A stretch of 20,667 nucleotides of DNA. It comes from Accumulibacter sp032229525. Lineage in GTDB: Bacteria; Pseudomonadota; Gammaproteobacteria; Burkholderiales; Rhodocyclaceae. The position numbers and the translations under genes were made by a program. Positions 14,704 to 20,667 of this stretch are shown here, one piece after another. The stretch spans positions 1-20,667 of the forward strand of contig NZ_JAVTWB010000009.1 of assembly GCF_032229525.1 (NCBI RefSeq), written 5' to 3'. Numbering within the stretch: position 1 is the stretch's first letter; each line of letters opens with the position of its first letter. A model generated the notes under the pieces. The model was not told the DNA's origin and did not search any database. It saw nothing but the letters and a program-made list of their open reading frames with translations.

Positions 14704-15510
14704 ATGAACGCCAAGTCTTTTCCCGCGCTCTTCGTTGGCCACGGCGCGCCGACCATGGTGCTCGACCCCGCTGCGGCTGGTGCCGTGCTGGCCCGCACCG
14801 CCGCCGCTCTACCCACACCGCGGGCGATCGTCGTGGTCAGTGCGCACTGGCAGAGCGAGAGACCGACCATCGGCGTGGCGTCGGAATTCGAGACCATCCA
14901 CGATTTCCACGGCTTCCCGGCGGCGCTGTATGCCGTTCGTTACCCGGCCAGGTCGGACCCGGGCGTCGCCGATGCTGTTCGCCGCTTGCTGCTTGCGGAC
15001 GGTTTCGACCTGCAGGTTGACCACCGCCGTGGTCTTGATCACGGCGCCTGGACACCGTTGAGCCTGATGTACCCGGCGGCCGACGTTCCCGTCGTGCCGG
15101 TGTCGCTGCAGGGGGGATTTGGCCCGGAGCAGCATTTCCGGCTCGGGCGTGCGCTCCGGCCATTACTCGCCGACGGCGTGCTGCTGCTGGCTTCGGGCAA
15201 TATCACCCACAACCTCGGCGACTTTCGACGGTCGGTCGTCGCTGGCGGCGGAGCGCTGGCTTACGTGAGTGAGTTCGCCGAGTGGATGTGGCAGCGCATT
15301 GCCGCCGGCGAGCAGCAGTTACTCCTCGGCTATCGCCAGCACGCCCCGCACGCGGTTCGTGCCCATCCCACCGAGGAACATCTGTTGCCGCTTTACGTTG
15401 CACTCGGCGCTGCCGGTGTCGATTACCGCCCCGAACGGCTGTATGCGGGGATCGATTCGGGCGCTCTGGCGATGGATAGTTACGCTTTCTGGCCTGCCGA
15501 AGCCATTTGA
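14704..15510 (+). CDS. DODA-type extradiol dioxygenase (YgiD-like, LigB family)
   Basis: A 268-residue cytosolic metalloenzyme of the class III extradiol family, of which E. coli YgiD (4,5-DOPA dioxygenase) is a member. The likely metal and acid-base histidines are present: His13 in FVGHGAP, His48 in VVSAHWQS, His113 in GLDHGAWTPL, His169 in GNITHNLGD and His221 in RAHPTEEHLLPL. Such enzymes open catechol rings next to the diol. Beside a quinone reductase it could remove catechols formed from quinones (inference). The ATG at 14704 follows GGAGG; the gap to the previous gene is 18 bp. DOPA itself is unlikely to be the physiological substrate in this kind of organism. Confidence 0.92.
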   Translation: MNAKSFPALFVGHGAPTMVLDPAAAGAVLARTAAALPTPRAIVVVSAHWQSERPTIGVASEFETIHDFHGFPAALYAVRYPARSDPGVADAVRRLLLADGFDLQVDHRRGLDHGAWTPLSLMYPAADVPVVPVSLQGGFGPEQHFRLGRALRPLLADGVLLLASGNITHNLGDFRRSVVAGGGALAYVSEFAEWMWQRIAAGEQQLLLGYRQHAPHAVRAHPTEEHLLPLYVALGAAGVDYRPERLYAGIDSGALAMDSYAFWPAEAI

Positions 15511-15526
15511 CAACCAGGAGAATCGA

Positions 15527-16072
15527 ATGCCTGAAACCCGCTACACCCACCCTGCCATCGCCCTGCACTGGTTGATGGCCGTGCTGCTGATCGGCTTGTT
15601 CGGTCTGGGGCTCTACATGAGCGATTTGCCGCTGTCACCGGACAAGCTGAAGCTCTATTCCTGGCACAAATGGGCCGGTGTCACCGCGTTCCTGCTGGTG
15701 CTGCTGCGCCTGGGCTGGCGCATCGGCCACCGGCCGCCGCCCTTGCCGATGGCGATGCCGGCCTGGCAGAAGACGGCTTCGCATGGAGCGCACCATCTCT
15801 TGTACTTGCTGATGTTTGCCATTCCGCTGTCCGGCTGGTTGATGAGTTCGGCCAAGGGATTCCAGACCGTCTATTTCGGCGTCCTGCCGCTGCCGGATCT
15901 GCTGGCCAAGGACAAGGAACTCGGCGAGCTACTGGAGACGGTGCACTGGACGCTCAATTACGCCCTGGCGGCGCTGGTCGTCGCCCACGTCGCGGCGGCA
16001 CTCAAGCATCACCTGCGCGACCGCGACGACGTGCTGTCGCGAATCCTGCCGGTCGTCGGTCGAAATCGCTGA
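15527..16072 (+). CDS. Cytochrome b561, YceJ/CybB-like
   Basis: A 181-residue inner-membrane protein with four helices and two b hemes. Candidate heme ligands His14 (IALHW), His47 (SWHKWAGV), His140 (ETVHWTLNY) and His154 (VVAHVAAALKHH) fall almost exactly at the E. coli CybB positions 13, 45, 137 and 151. It probably passes electrons from quinol to a periplasmic acceptor or the reverse. The ATG at 15527 follows AGGAG, 16 bp after the dioxygenase stop; a much longer open frame upstream overlaps that gene and is not homologous. It is directly followed by a yceI gene, as in the E. coli yceJ-yceI operon, so a working pair is likely. Confidence 0.93.
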   Translation: MPETRYTHPAIALHWLMAVLLIGLFGLGLYMSDLPLSPDKLKLYSWHKWAGVTAFLLVLLRLGWRIGHRPPPLPMAMPAWQKTASHGAHHLLYLLMFAIPLSGWLMSSAKGFQTVYFGVLPLPDLLAKDKELGELLETVHWTLNYALAALVVAHVAAALKHHLRDRDDVLSRILPVVGRNR

Positions 16073-16098
16073 ACACCTTCGCAGAATAGGAGAGACTC

Positions 16099-16668
16099 AT
16101 GAATACCTTTCGCCTTGCCTTCGCCGCGCTGTTGTTCGCCAGTGGTAGCGCACAGGCGGTCGAATTCAAGCAGTTTCTGGCCGACCAGAGTAGCCTGCAG
16201 TTCGTCTCGCGGCAGATGGGGGTGCCGGTCGACGGCCAGTTCAGGAAGTTCAACGTGAAGCTGGCCTTCGACCCGGCGAAACCGACCGCCGCCACAGCCA
16301 GATTCGAACTTGACCTGGCCAGCGTGGACGCTGGCTCAGCGGACGCCGATGACGAGGTAGTCCGCAAGCCCTGGTTCAACCTCAATGAATTTCCCACCGC
16401 GACTTTCGTTTCCTCGGCCATCCGGCCGCTCGGTGGCGACAATTTCGAACTTGTCGGCAAGCTGACGATCAAGGGCCAGACGCAGGAGCTCACGGCACCG
16501 TTCACTTTCCGTCAGGCTGGCGGAAACGGCGTTTTCGACGGTGCGTTCGTCCTCAAACGCCTTGATTTCGCGGTCGGTGATGGTATCTGGTCCGACGTCA
16601 GCGCGGTCGCCAACGAAGTGCAGATCAAGTTTCACATCGTTGCCGCCCCGGCCGCGGGTGGCAAGTAA
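16099..16668 (+). CDS. YceI family periplasmic protein (first copy)
   Basis: A 189-residue protein with a signal peptide (cleavage after SAQA, about residue 20) and a YceI lipocalin-like barrel: GQFRKFNVKLAFDP, ARFELDLASVDAGSADADDE, WFNLNEFPTATFVSS, GKLTIKGQTQELTAPF and LDFAVGDGIWSDVS. Family members bind polyisoprenoids such as ubiquinone-8-like molecules, so it may carry a quinone or a related lipid in the periplasm beside cytochrome b561. AGGAG precedes the ATG. It differs clearly from the second copy downstream, so the two are probably not a recent duplication. The exact ligand is unknown. Confidence 0.93.
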   Translation: MNTFRLAFAALLFASGSAQAVEFKQFLADQSSLQFVSRQMGVPVDGQFRKFNVKLAFDPAKPTAATARFELDLASVDAGSADADDEVVRKPWFNLNEFPTATFVSSAIRPLGGDNFELVGKLTIKGQTQELTAPFTFRQAGGNGVFDGAFVLKRLDFAVGDGIWSDVSAVANEVQIKFHIVAAPAAGGK

Positions 16669-16726
16669 GCACCCACCAGCAAGACCTGCAGCTGTTACAC
16701 CTCATATCACCTCAAGGAGCCCTCGC

Positions 16727-17305
16727 ATGAACAAGCCTTTCGCTGTACTCGCCCTGATCTCTCTTGCCAGCATCGTCGCGGCGCCCGCATTCGCCGCGCC
16801 CGAGACCTATGCAATCGATCCGAACCATACCTACCCGCGCTTCGAATACAGCCATTTCGGCTACTCGACGCAGCTCCAACGCTTCAACAAGACCGCCGGC
16901 ACGATCGTCGTCGACCGCGCCGCGAAGACCGCTTCGGTGGATATCACGATCGACGCCAAATCGGTGGACACGGGTTACCCGCTGTTCAACGAGCACATCC
17001 AGGGCGAAGACTACCTGGATACCGCCAGGTATCCGACGATCACCTACAAGTCCACCGCCGTCAGATTCGATGGCGACAAGCCGGTGGCGGTCGAAGGCAA
17101 TTTGACGATCAAGGGCGTTACCAAACCGGTGACCCTGACCGTCACCTCGTTCCATGCCATGCCGCATCCGATGGTCAAGGTGGATGCCATCGGTGCCAAT
17201 GCCGTCACCAGAATCAAGCGTTCCGACTTCAACGCCGGCAAGAACGCTCCCTACGTCAGCGACGAGATGACCCTGAGCATCGCCGTCGAAGCGCTGAAGC
17301 AGTAG
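16727..17305 (+). CDS. YceI family periplasmic protein (second copy)
   Basis: A 192-residue protein with a signal peptide (cleavage after AFA, near residue 23) and a canonical YceI barrel starting YAIDPNHTYPRFEYSHFGYS, then GTIVVDRAAKTASVDITID, AKSVDTGYPLFNEHI, DYLDTARYPTITYKST and NLTIKGVTKPVTLTV. The DxxHT start and the LxxxxxFD-type motifs place it in the main YceI branch, more typical than the first copy. The ATG at 16727 has AAGGAG upstream; a longer open frame overlaps the first yceI and is rejected. Two different YceI proteins in one operon suggest a division of ligands or a relay (inference). Confidence 0.93.
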   Translation: MNKPFAVLALISLASIVAAPAFAAPETYAIDPNHTYPRFEYSHFGYSTQLQRFNKTAGTIVVDRAAKTASVDITIDAKSVDTGYPLFNEHIQGEDYLDTARYPTITYKSTAVRFDGDKPVAVEGNLTIKGVTKPVTLTVTSFHAMPHPMVKVDAIGANAVTRIKRSDFNAGKNAPYVSDEMTLSIAVEALKQ

Positions 17306-17386
17306 ACTGCTGGCAAAGAAGCGGGGGCCACGGAGCCCCAACCCGGAACACCACCATCGGTGAACCGGAACAAACTGGAGACAACG

Positions 17387-17632
17387 ATGAACGAGAGCAG
17401 CCCCAATATTGCCCAGAAGTCCCCTTACGCCATCGACGTCGAGGCCGGCAAGAGTTACTGGTGGTGCGCCTGCGGCAACAGCAAGACTCAACCCTTCTGC
17501 GACGGCAGCCACAAAGGCGGTGCATTTACGCCCCGCGAGTACCAGGCGGAAAAATCGGCAACGGTCTATTTCTGCGGCTGCAAACACAGCGCCAAGGCGC
17601 CGCTGTGCGACGGTAGCCACAAGCAGCTGTAG
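17387..17632 (+). CDS. Double CDGSH iron-sulfur protein
   Basis: An 81-residue soluble protein with two CDGSH motifs. Site one uses Cys27, Cys29, Cys38 and His42 (CACGNSKTQPFCDGSH); site two uses Cys63, Cys65, Cys74 and His78 (CGCKHSAKAPLCDGSH). Each should hold a redox-active, proton-coupled [2Fe-2S] cluster with a Cys3His ligand set, like the MiNT/tandem bacterial class. The ATG at 17387 is preferred because GGAG lies six nt upstream; an in-frame GTG at 17360 would add nine residues. It may serve as an electron carrier or cluster sensor for the surrounding oxidoreductases (inference). Confidence 0.93.
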   Translation: MNESSPNIAQKSPYAIDVEAGKSYWWCACGNSKTQPFCDGSHKGGAFTPREYQAEKSATVYFCGCKHSAKAPLCDGSHKQL

Positions 17633-17686
17633 GAATCGCCAGCTGCCAACCGGACAGCTACTGCCTCAACCTGCCAAGGAGACACC

Positions 17687-18274
17687 ATGTCAGCCCTCAC
17701 CACCGAAGCTCTCGATCAGCTCTTCATCGAGGCGAGAACGCACAACGGCTTCGCGCCGGAAGCGATCCCCGAGGCCACGCTGCGCCGCCTCTACAACCTG
17801 ATGAAGTGGGGTCCGACGTCGATGAATTGCCAGCCGGCGCGGCTGGTTTTCGTGACCAGCGCGGAAGGCAAGGAAAAGCTCGCGCCAGCCCTGTCACCCG
17901 GTAACCTGGACAAGACGCTGCTGGCCCCGGCGACGGTCATCATCGCCACCGATACGCGCTTCTATGAGCACCTGCCGACGATGTTTGCGGCTTACGACGC
18001 CAGACCGATGTTCGAGGGCAACGCCGAGCTGGCGACCAGCACAGCGTTGCGCAACGGTACGCTGCAGGGTGCCTACCTGATCCTGGCTGCTCGCGCCATT
18101 GGCCTGGACTGTGGGCCGATGTCCGGTTTCGATGCCGGCAAACTGAACGCGGCGTTTTTCCCAGACGGGCGTTATCAGGCCAATTTTCTCTGCAATCTCG
18201 GCGTCGGCGATCCCGGCAAGCTCCATCCACGCGGCCCGCGGCTGAGTTTCGAGGAAGCCTGCGAGATCGCCTGA
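17687..18274 (+). CDS. RutE-like flavin reductase (nitroreductase family)
   Basis: A 195-residue FMN enzyme of nitroreductase fold. It follows E. coli RutE closely and at similar length: ARTHNGF, LMKWGPTSMNCQPARLVFV, SPGNLDKTL, QGAYLILAARAIGLDCGPMSGFD and PRLSFEEACEI. RutE-type proteins reduce malonic semialdehyde to 3-hydroxypropionate in uracil breakdown, but none of the other rut genes is here. In this operon a broader role in reducing aldehydes, quinones or nitro compounds fits better (inference). AAGGAG precedes the ATG; the previous gene ends 54 bp upstream. It is the last gene of the operon and converges with the lipoprotein gene. Confidence 0.92.
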   Translation: MSALTTEALDQLFIEARTHNGFAPEAIPEATLRRLYNLMKWGPTSMNCQPARLVFVTSAEGKEKLAPALSPGNLDKTLLAPATVIIATDTRFYEHLPTMFAAYDARPMFEGNAELATSTALRNGTLQGAYLILAARAIGLDCGPMSGFDAGKLNAAFFPDGRYQANFLCNLGVGDPGKLHPRGPRLSFEEACEIA

Positions 18275-18362
18275 AGGGCAGGGTGGCGCAAAGCGCTGGC
18301 AGTGCTGACCGTGTTTCTTGCCTGCCGACGTACGGGCCTTGCCTTGGCCGCGCCGTCAGGTC

Positions 18363-18395
18363 GCAGTGCCGCCCTGGCGACGGCCGCGGCATTGC
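18363..18395. terminator. Candidate hairpin between converging genes
   Basis: GCAGTGCCGC (18363-18372) pairs with GCGGCATTGC (18386-18395), ten pairs including one G-U wobble when read on the plus strand, with a 13-nt loop. It lies between the stops at 18274 and 18418. No clear U-tract follows on either strand, so terminator function is uncertain. Confidence 0.35.
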
Positions 18396-18417
18396 CGATC
18401 TTGTCGAGCGGAGCGGC

Positions 18418-19638
18418 TCACTTCGAGATGGTGATCGGAAGATCGACCCCCTTGACCTCGCCGACGGCGGTCTGGAAGAGGTCGCCGAGCATGGCGAATG
18501 TCGCGCGGTCCCACTGCGTGTTGCCGACGCTGTAGCTGCGTCCCTCGAAGTCGACCGAGGCGATCGTTCCTGGTGGGGGCGAATCGGAGATCTCGATGTG
18601 CAGTGACGAGCGGGGATTCTCCGCGGTCGGCCCGGTGCGCGGGTCGGGAGCGACGTCGAACTCCGGAACCGCACGCGCGCCGTTGGCGACGAAGGCCAGC
18701 ATCTGCAGCATGCTGCGCAGCTTGATTGCCCCGCGGATGGCGAAATCGCCGCCGGGGCCGTCTGGTCGGACATCGAGGAAGACGAAGCCGCGTGGGTTGC
18801 GCTTGATGCGCTCGTTGAGCTCGAAACGCGCCTGATTGCTGAGCGACATCGGATCGACGTTCATCACCACTACGCGCCCTGCCTGAAAGCGCGCCAGCTG
18901 GTAGCTGCCGTCGGCGGTCCGTCGCCACTGCAGACCCTCCTTGTCGGCGTTGATGACGTCCGCCGCGCTCGGTGCGGCCTTCAACGCCGGCGCTATCGGT
19001 TCCTCGAAGACCAGCGTCCGGACGAATAGCTTGCGGTTGTCGTTCAGCCAGCGCAGGTGCGTCGCGATGCGCCGGAACTCGGTGTACTCCTGGGCTAGCG
19101 CCGGGTCGTTGGCGATGAAGCGGGCGAAGCTGCCGTCGCTGTTTTGCACTTCGATCCCGGAAGCGAGCAGCCGTGTCACCCGGTCAATGGCGCCGCCCTG
19201 AAAGACCAGGAACTCGAAGGCCTGATCCTTGAACGGCGTCAGCACACGTTCGGTGAACGCCTGCCCGGAAAGCGGGTGAATGCTGAAAGTCGGGTTTTCC
19301 GACGCGCCAGCGCCAGCGCTCAGGCCGAGGATGTTGGCACTCGCGTTGCGGTGTAGTTCGGCGCCAGCGCCGAGCGTGGTCGTCCAGTTGAAAGTCGCGG
19401 CGATGGTCGAGGTCGACGTGAAGTGGACCGGCCTGCCGGTGTCGGTGCGGGCGATGTTCAGCAAGAGGAGCTTCTGGTCGAGGTTGCTGGTGACTTCATC
19501 GTAGCCCAGCACCTGGCGCTCGAGCATGGGTGGGCCGGCGCAACCGGCGAGGGCGAGGGCGAGCAAGGCTGCTGGGGCGGCGTTACGCGCCATGGTGGCG
19601 AAACCCGACTGATCGGTTCGCGTGCGGGGGAATTTCAT
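18418..19638 (-). CDS. Lipoprotein of unknown function
   Basis: A 406-residue protein with a lipoprotein signal: hydrophobic APAALLALALAGC with the lipidated Cys33. With no Asp after the Cys, outer-membrane sorting is expected. The mature part contains SNLDQKLLLLNIARTDTG, HFTSTSTIAATFNWTT, a Gly/Ala-rich stretch (ILGLSAGAGAS), HPLSGQAFTERVLTPF, and a C-terminal region with LRSMLQMLAFVANGA. I recall uncharacterised proteobacterial proteins sharing the LLLNIAR/HFTS pattern but no named family. The ATG at 19638 is favoured by GAGGAA upstream; an alternative ATG at 19593 would give a shorter signal but lacks a ribosome site. It lies 153 bp downstream of fabI on the same strand. Confidence 0.85.
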   Translation of the reverse strand: MKFPRTRTDQSGFATMARNAAPAALLALALAGCAGPPMLERQVLGYDEVTSNLDQKLLLLNIARTDTGRPVHFTSTSTIAATFNWTTTLGAGAELHRNASANILGLSAGAGASENPTFSIHPLSGQAFTERVLTPFKDQAFEFLVFQGGAIDRVTRLLASGIEVQNSDGSFARFIANDPALAQEYTEFRRIATHLRWLNDNRKLFVRTLVFEEPIAPALKAAPSAADVINADKEGLQWRRTADGSYQLARFQAGRVVVMNVDPMSLSNQARFELNERIKRNPRGFVFLDVRPDGPGGDFAIRGAIKLRSMLQMLAFVANGARAVPEFDVAPDPRTGPTAENPRSSLHIEISDSPPPGTIASVDFEGRSYSVGNTQWDRATFAMLGDLFQTAVGEVKGVDLPITISK

Positions 19639-19746
19639 GACAAGGGTTTCCTCAGTTACGGCGGGCGGCTCAAGCCGGCGAGCCGAGGGCGCGTGATTTC
19701 CCGTCGTGAGCGCGCTACGGGCTGGCTGCCCGATCCCTGCGCGACA

Positions 19747-19773
19747 CCGCCCGCGATGAAGTTTAGCGGGCGG
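19747..19773 (-). terminator. GC-rich hairpin downstream of fabI
   Basis: CCGCCCGC (19747-19754) and GCGGGCGG (19766-19773) are a perfect 8-bp inverted repeat with an 11-nt loop, 18 nt past the fabI stop. There is no U-tract on the minus strand. A second small dyad (GGCGGC/GCCGCC) overlaps its right arm. It may terminate weakly or stabilise the fabI mRNA end. Confidence 0.4.
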
Positions 19774-19791
19774 CGAAGTGCCGCCGAAGAT

Positions 19792-20592
19792 TCAGAGCGG
19801 TAGCGGGTCTGCGTTGCCGAGGGCGGTGGTGTTCAGCCCGCCATCAACGTACATGATCTCGGCGGTGATCGCGCTGGCCAGGTCGGAGAGCATGAAGGCG
19901 GCGGCGTTGCCGACTTCGTCGATGGTGATGTTGCGACGCAGTGGCGCGTTGTGCGCGTTGTAAGCGAGCAAGCGCGAGAAATTGCCGATGCCGGAAGCGG
20001 CCAGGGTCTTGATCGGGCCGGCTGAAATGGCGTTGGCGCGGATGCCCTGCGGGCCAAGACAGAAGGCGAGGTAGCGGGTGGCCGCCTCGAGGCTGGCCTT
20101 GGCCAGGCCCATGGTGTTGTAGTTGGGCAGGGTGCGCTCGGCGCCGAGGTAGGAGAGCGCCAGCAAGGCCGGTTTACGACCTTTCAGGAGCATCGGCCGG
20201 GCGGCCTTGGCCAGCGCCGCGTAGCTGTACGAAGAGACGTCGTGGGCGATGCGGAAAGCGTCGCGCGAGATGCCCTCCAGGAAGTCGCCTTCGATCGCTT
20301 CGCCGGGCGCGTAGGCGATCGAGTGCACCAGACCATCGAGGCCGTCCCACTGCGTGCCAAGGTCGGCGAATACCTGATCGATCTCGGCGTCCTCGGCGAC
20401 GTCACACTTGTAGATCAGCGTGCTGTCGAATTCCTTGGCGAACTTGGCGACACGATCCTGGAAGCGTTCGTTCTGGTAGGTGAAGGCAAGTTGCGCCCCT
20501 TCACGGTGGCAGGCCTTGGCGATGCCGTAGGCGATGGAGTGTTTCGACAGCACGCCGGTAATCAGAATGCGCTTGTCGGCGAGGAATCCCAT
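19792..20592 (-). CDS. fabI: Enoyl-ACP reductase (NADH), FabI
   Basis: A 266-residue cytosolic short-chain dehydrogenase that carries out the last reduction of each fatty-acid elongation cycle. It has the FabI-type nucleotide loop ITGVLSKHSIAYGIA, CDVAEDAEI, HSIAYAP at 90-96, and the catalytic Tyr148, Tyr158 and Lys165 in SYLGAERTLPNYNTMGLAKA, two residues offset from E. coli (146, 156, 163). The C-terminal GPIKTLAASGI forms the substrate-binding loop. Position 93 is Ala where E. coli has Gly; other natural FabI proteins also have Ala. The ATG at 20592 follows GGGAG. A leader of about 55 nt leads back to a perfect -10 box at the window edge. Confidence 0.97.
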   Translation of the reverse strand: MGFLADKRILITGVLSKHSIAYGIAKACHREGAQLAFTYQNERFQDRVAKFAKEFDSTLIYKCDVAEDAEIDQVFADLGTQWDGLDGLVHSIAYAPGEAIEGDFLEGISRDAFRIAHDVSSYSYAALAKAARPMLLKGRKPALLALSYLGAERTLPNYNTMGLAKASLEAATRYLAFCLGPQGIRANAISAGPIKTLAASGIGNFSRLLAYNAHNAPLRRNITIDEVGNAAAFMLSDLASAITAEIMYVDGGLNTTALGNADPLPL

Positions 20593-20656
20593 GACTTCTC
20601 CCGTAACTAAAATTGGCTGGGTTTGCAGCTGTGGTTCGAATCAGCTTAACCCGCGC

Positions 20657-20662
20657 ATTATA
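20657..20662 (-). promoter_or_regulatory. Perfect -10 box for fabI
   Basis: The minus strand reads TATAAT here, 64 bp before the fabI ATG. The matching -35 would fall outside the window. The leader holds a small dyad AGCTG/CAGCT. Confidence 0.6.
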
Positions 20663-20667
20663 AGGGA

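Noticed and set aside
17687..18274. Part of a pyrimidine-degrading rut operon
   Set aside because: The protein is RutE-like, but none of the other rut genes is present; the neighbours are redox proteins.
20560..20592. Triclosan-resistant FabI because position 93 is Ala (codon lies within the fabI gene)
   Set aside because: Ala at this place occurs in naturally sensitive FabI proteins, so it is not evidence of resistance.
1..20667. CRISPR array, rRNA, prophage or intact insertion sequence
   Set aside because: No regularly spaced repeats, rRNA-like stretches, phage structural genes or transposase genes were seen on either strand.

Overview
The window looks like one scaffold from a high-GC (about 63-65% in the genes I counted by hand) Gram-negative proteobacterium. 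Gene content suggests a betaproteobacterium, perhaps Rhodocyclales/Accumulibacter-like, but this is an impression from protein style and not a search result. Evidence for a Gram-negative: signal peptides with periplasmic YceI proteins, a lipoprotein with a lipobox, FabI and cytochrome b561. A run of exactly 100 N flanked by an identical 55-bp repeat shows a draft, scaffolded assembly.

Layout. 1-1416: the 5' part of a DnaJ-related gene (minus), a low-GC orphan gene (minus), a 350-bp gene-free stretch with an attC-like hairpin, and a small membrane protein (plus). 1541-5059: an Old Yellow Enzyme (minus), the assembly gap, a Prx5-type peroxiredoxin (plus) and a glutathione reductase (minus), the last two converging on a nested hairpin. 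5108-10180: a minus-strand block read in the order MscS-like channel, patatin-like phospholipase, and a protein with an ASK-type N-terminal deoxyribohydrolase-like domain plus a MAP3K TRAFs-binding/TPR domain; gor follows 48 bp later. The patatin and ASK-like genes overlap by 4 bp. 10487-12630: an MFS exporter (plus) and a cytosolic SGNH hydrolase (minus).

12734-18274: a LysR regulator diverges from a tightly packed seven-gene plus-strand operon: QorB-like quinone reductase, YgiD-like extradiol dioxygenase, cytochrome b561 (YceJ-like), two YceI proteins, a double-CDGSH iron-sulfur protein and a RutE-like nitroreductase. This reads as a quinone/electrophile or redox-stress module spanning cytosol, membrane and periplasm. 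18418-20667: a lipoprotein of unknown function and fabI, both minus, with a perfect -10 box for fabI at the window edge.

The best candidates for a little-described system are (i) the translationally coupled patatin plus ASK-like sensor pair, which has the shape of a conflict or stress-signalling module (sensor/scaffold plus lipase effector), and (ii) the LysR-driven redox operon. Function for both is inferred from domains and context only.
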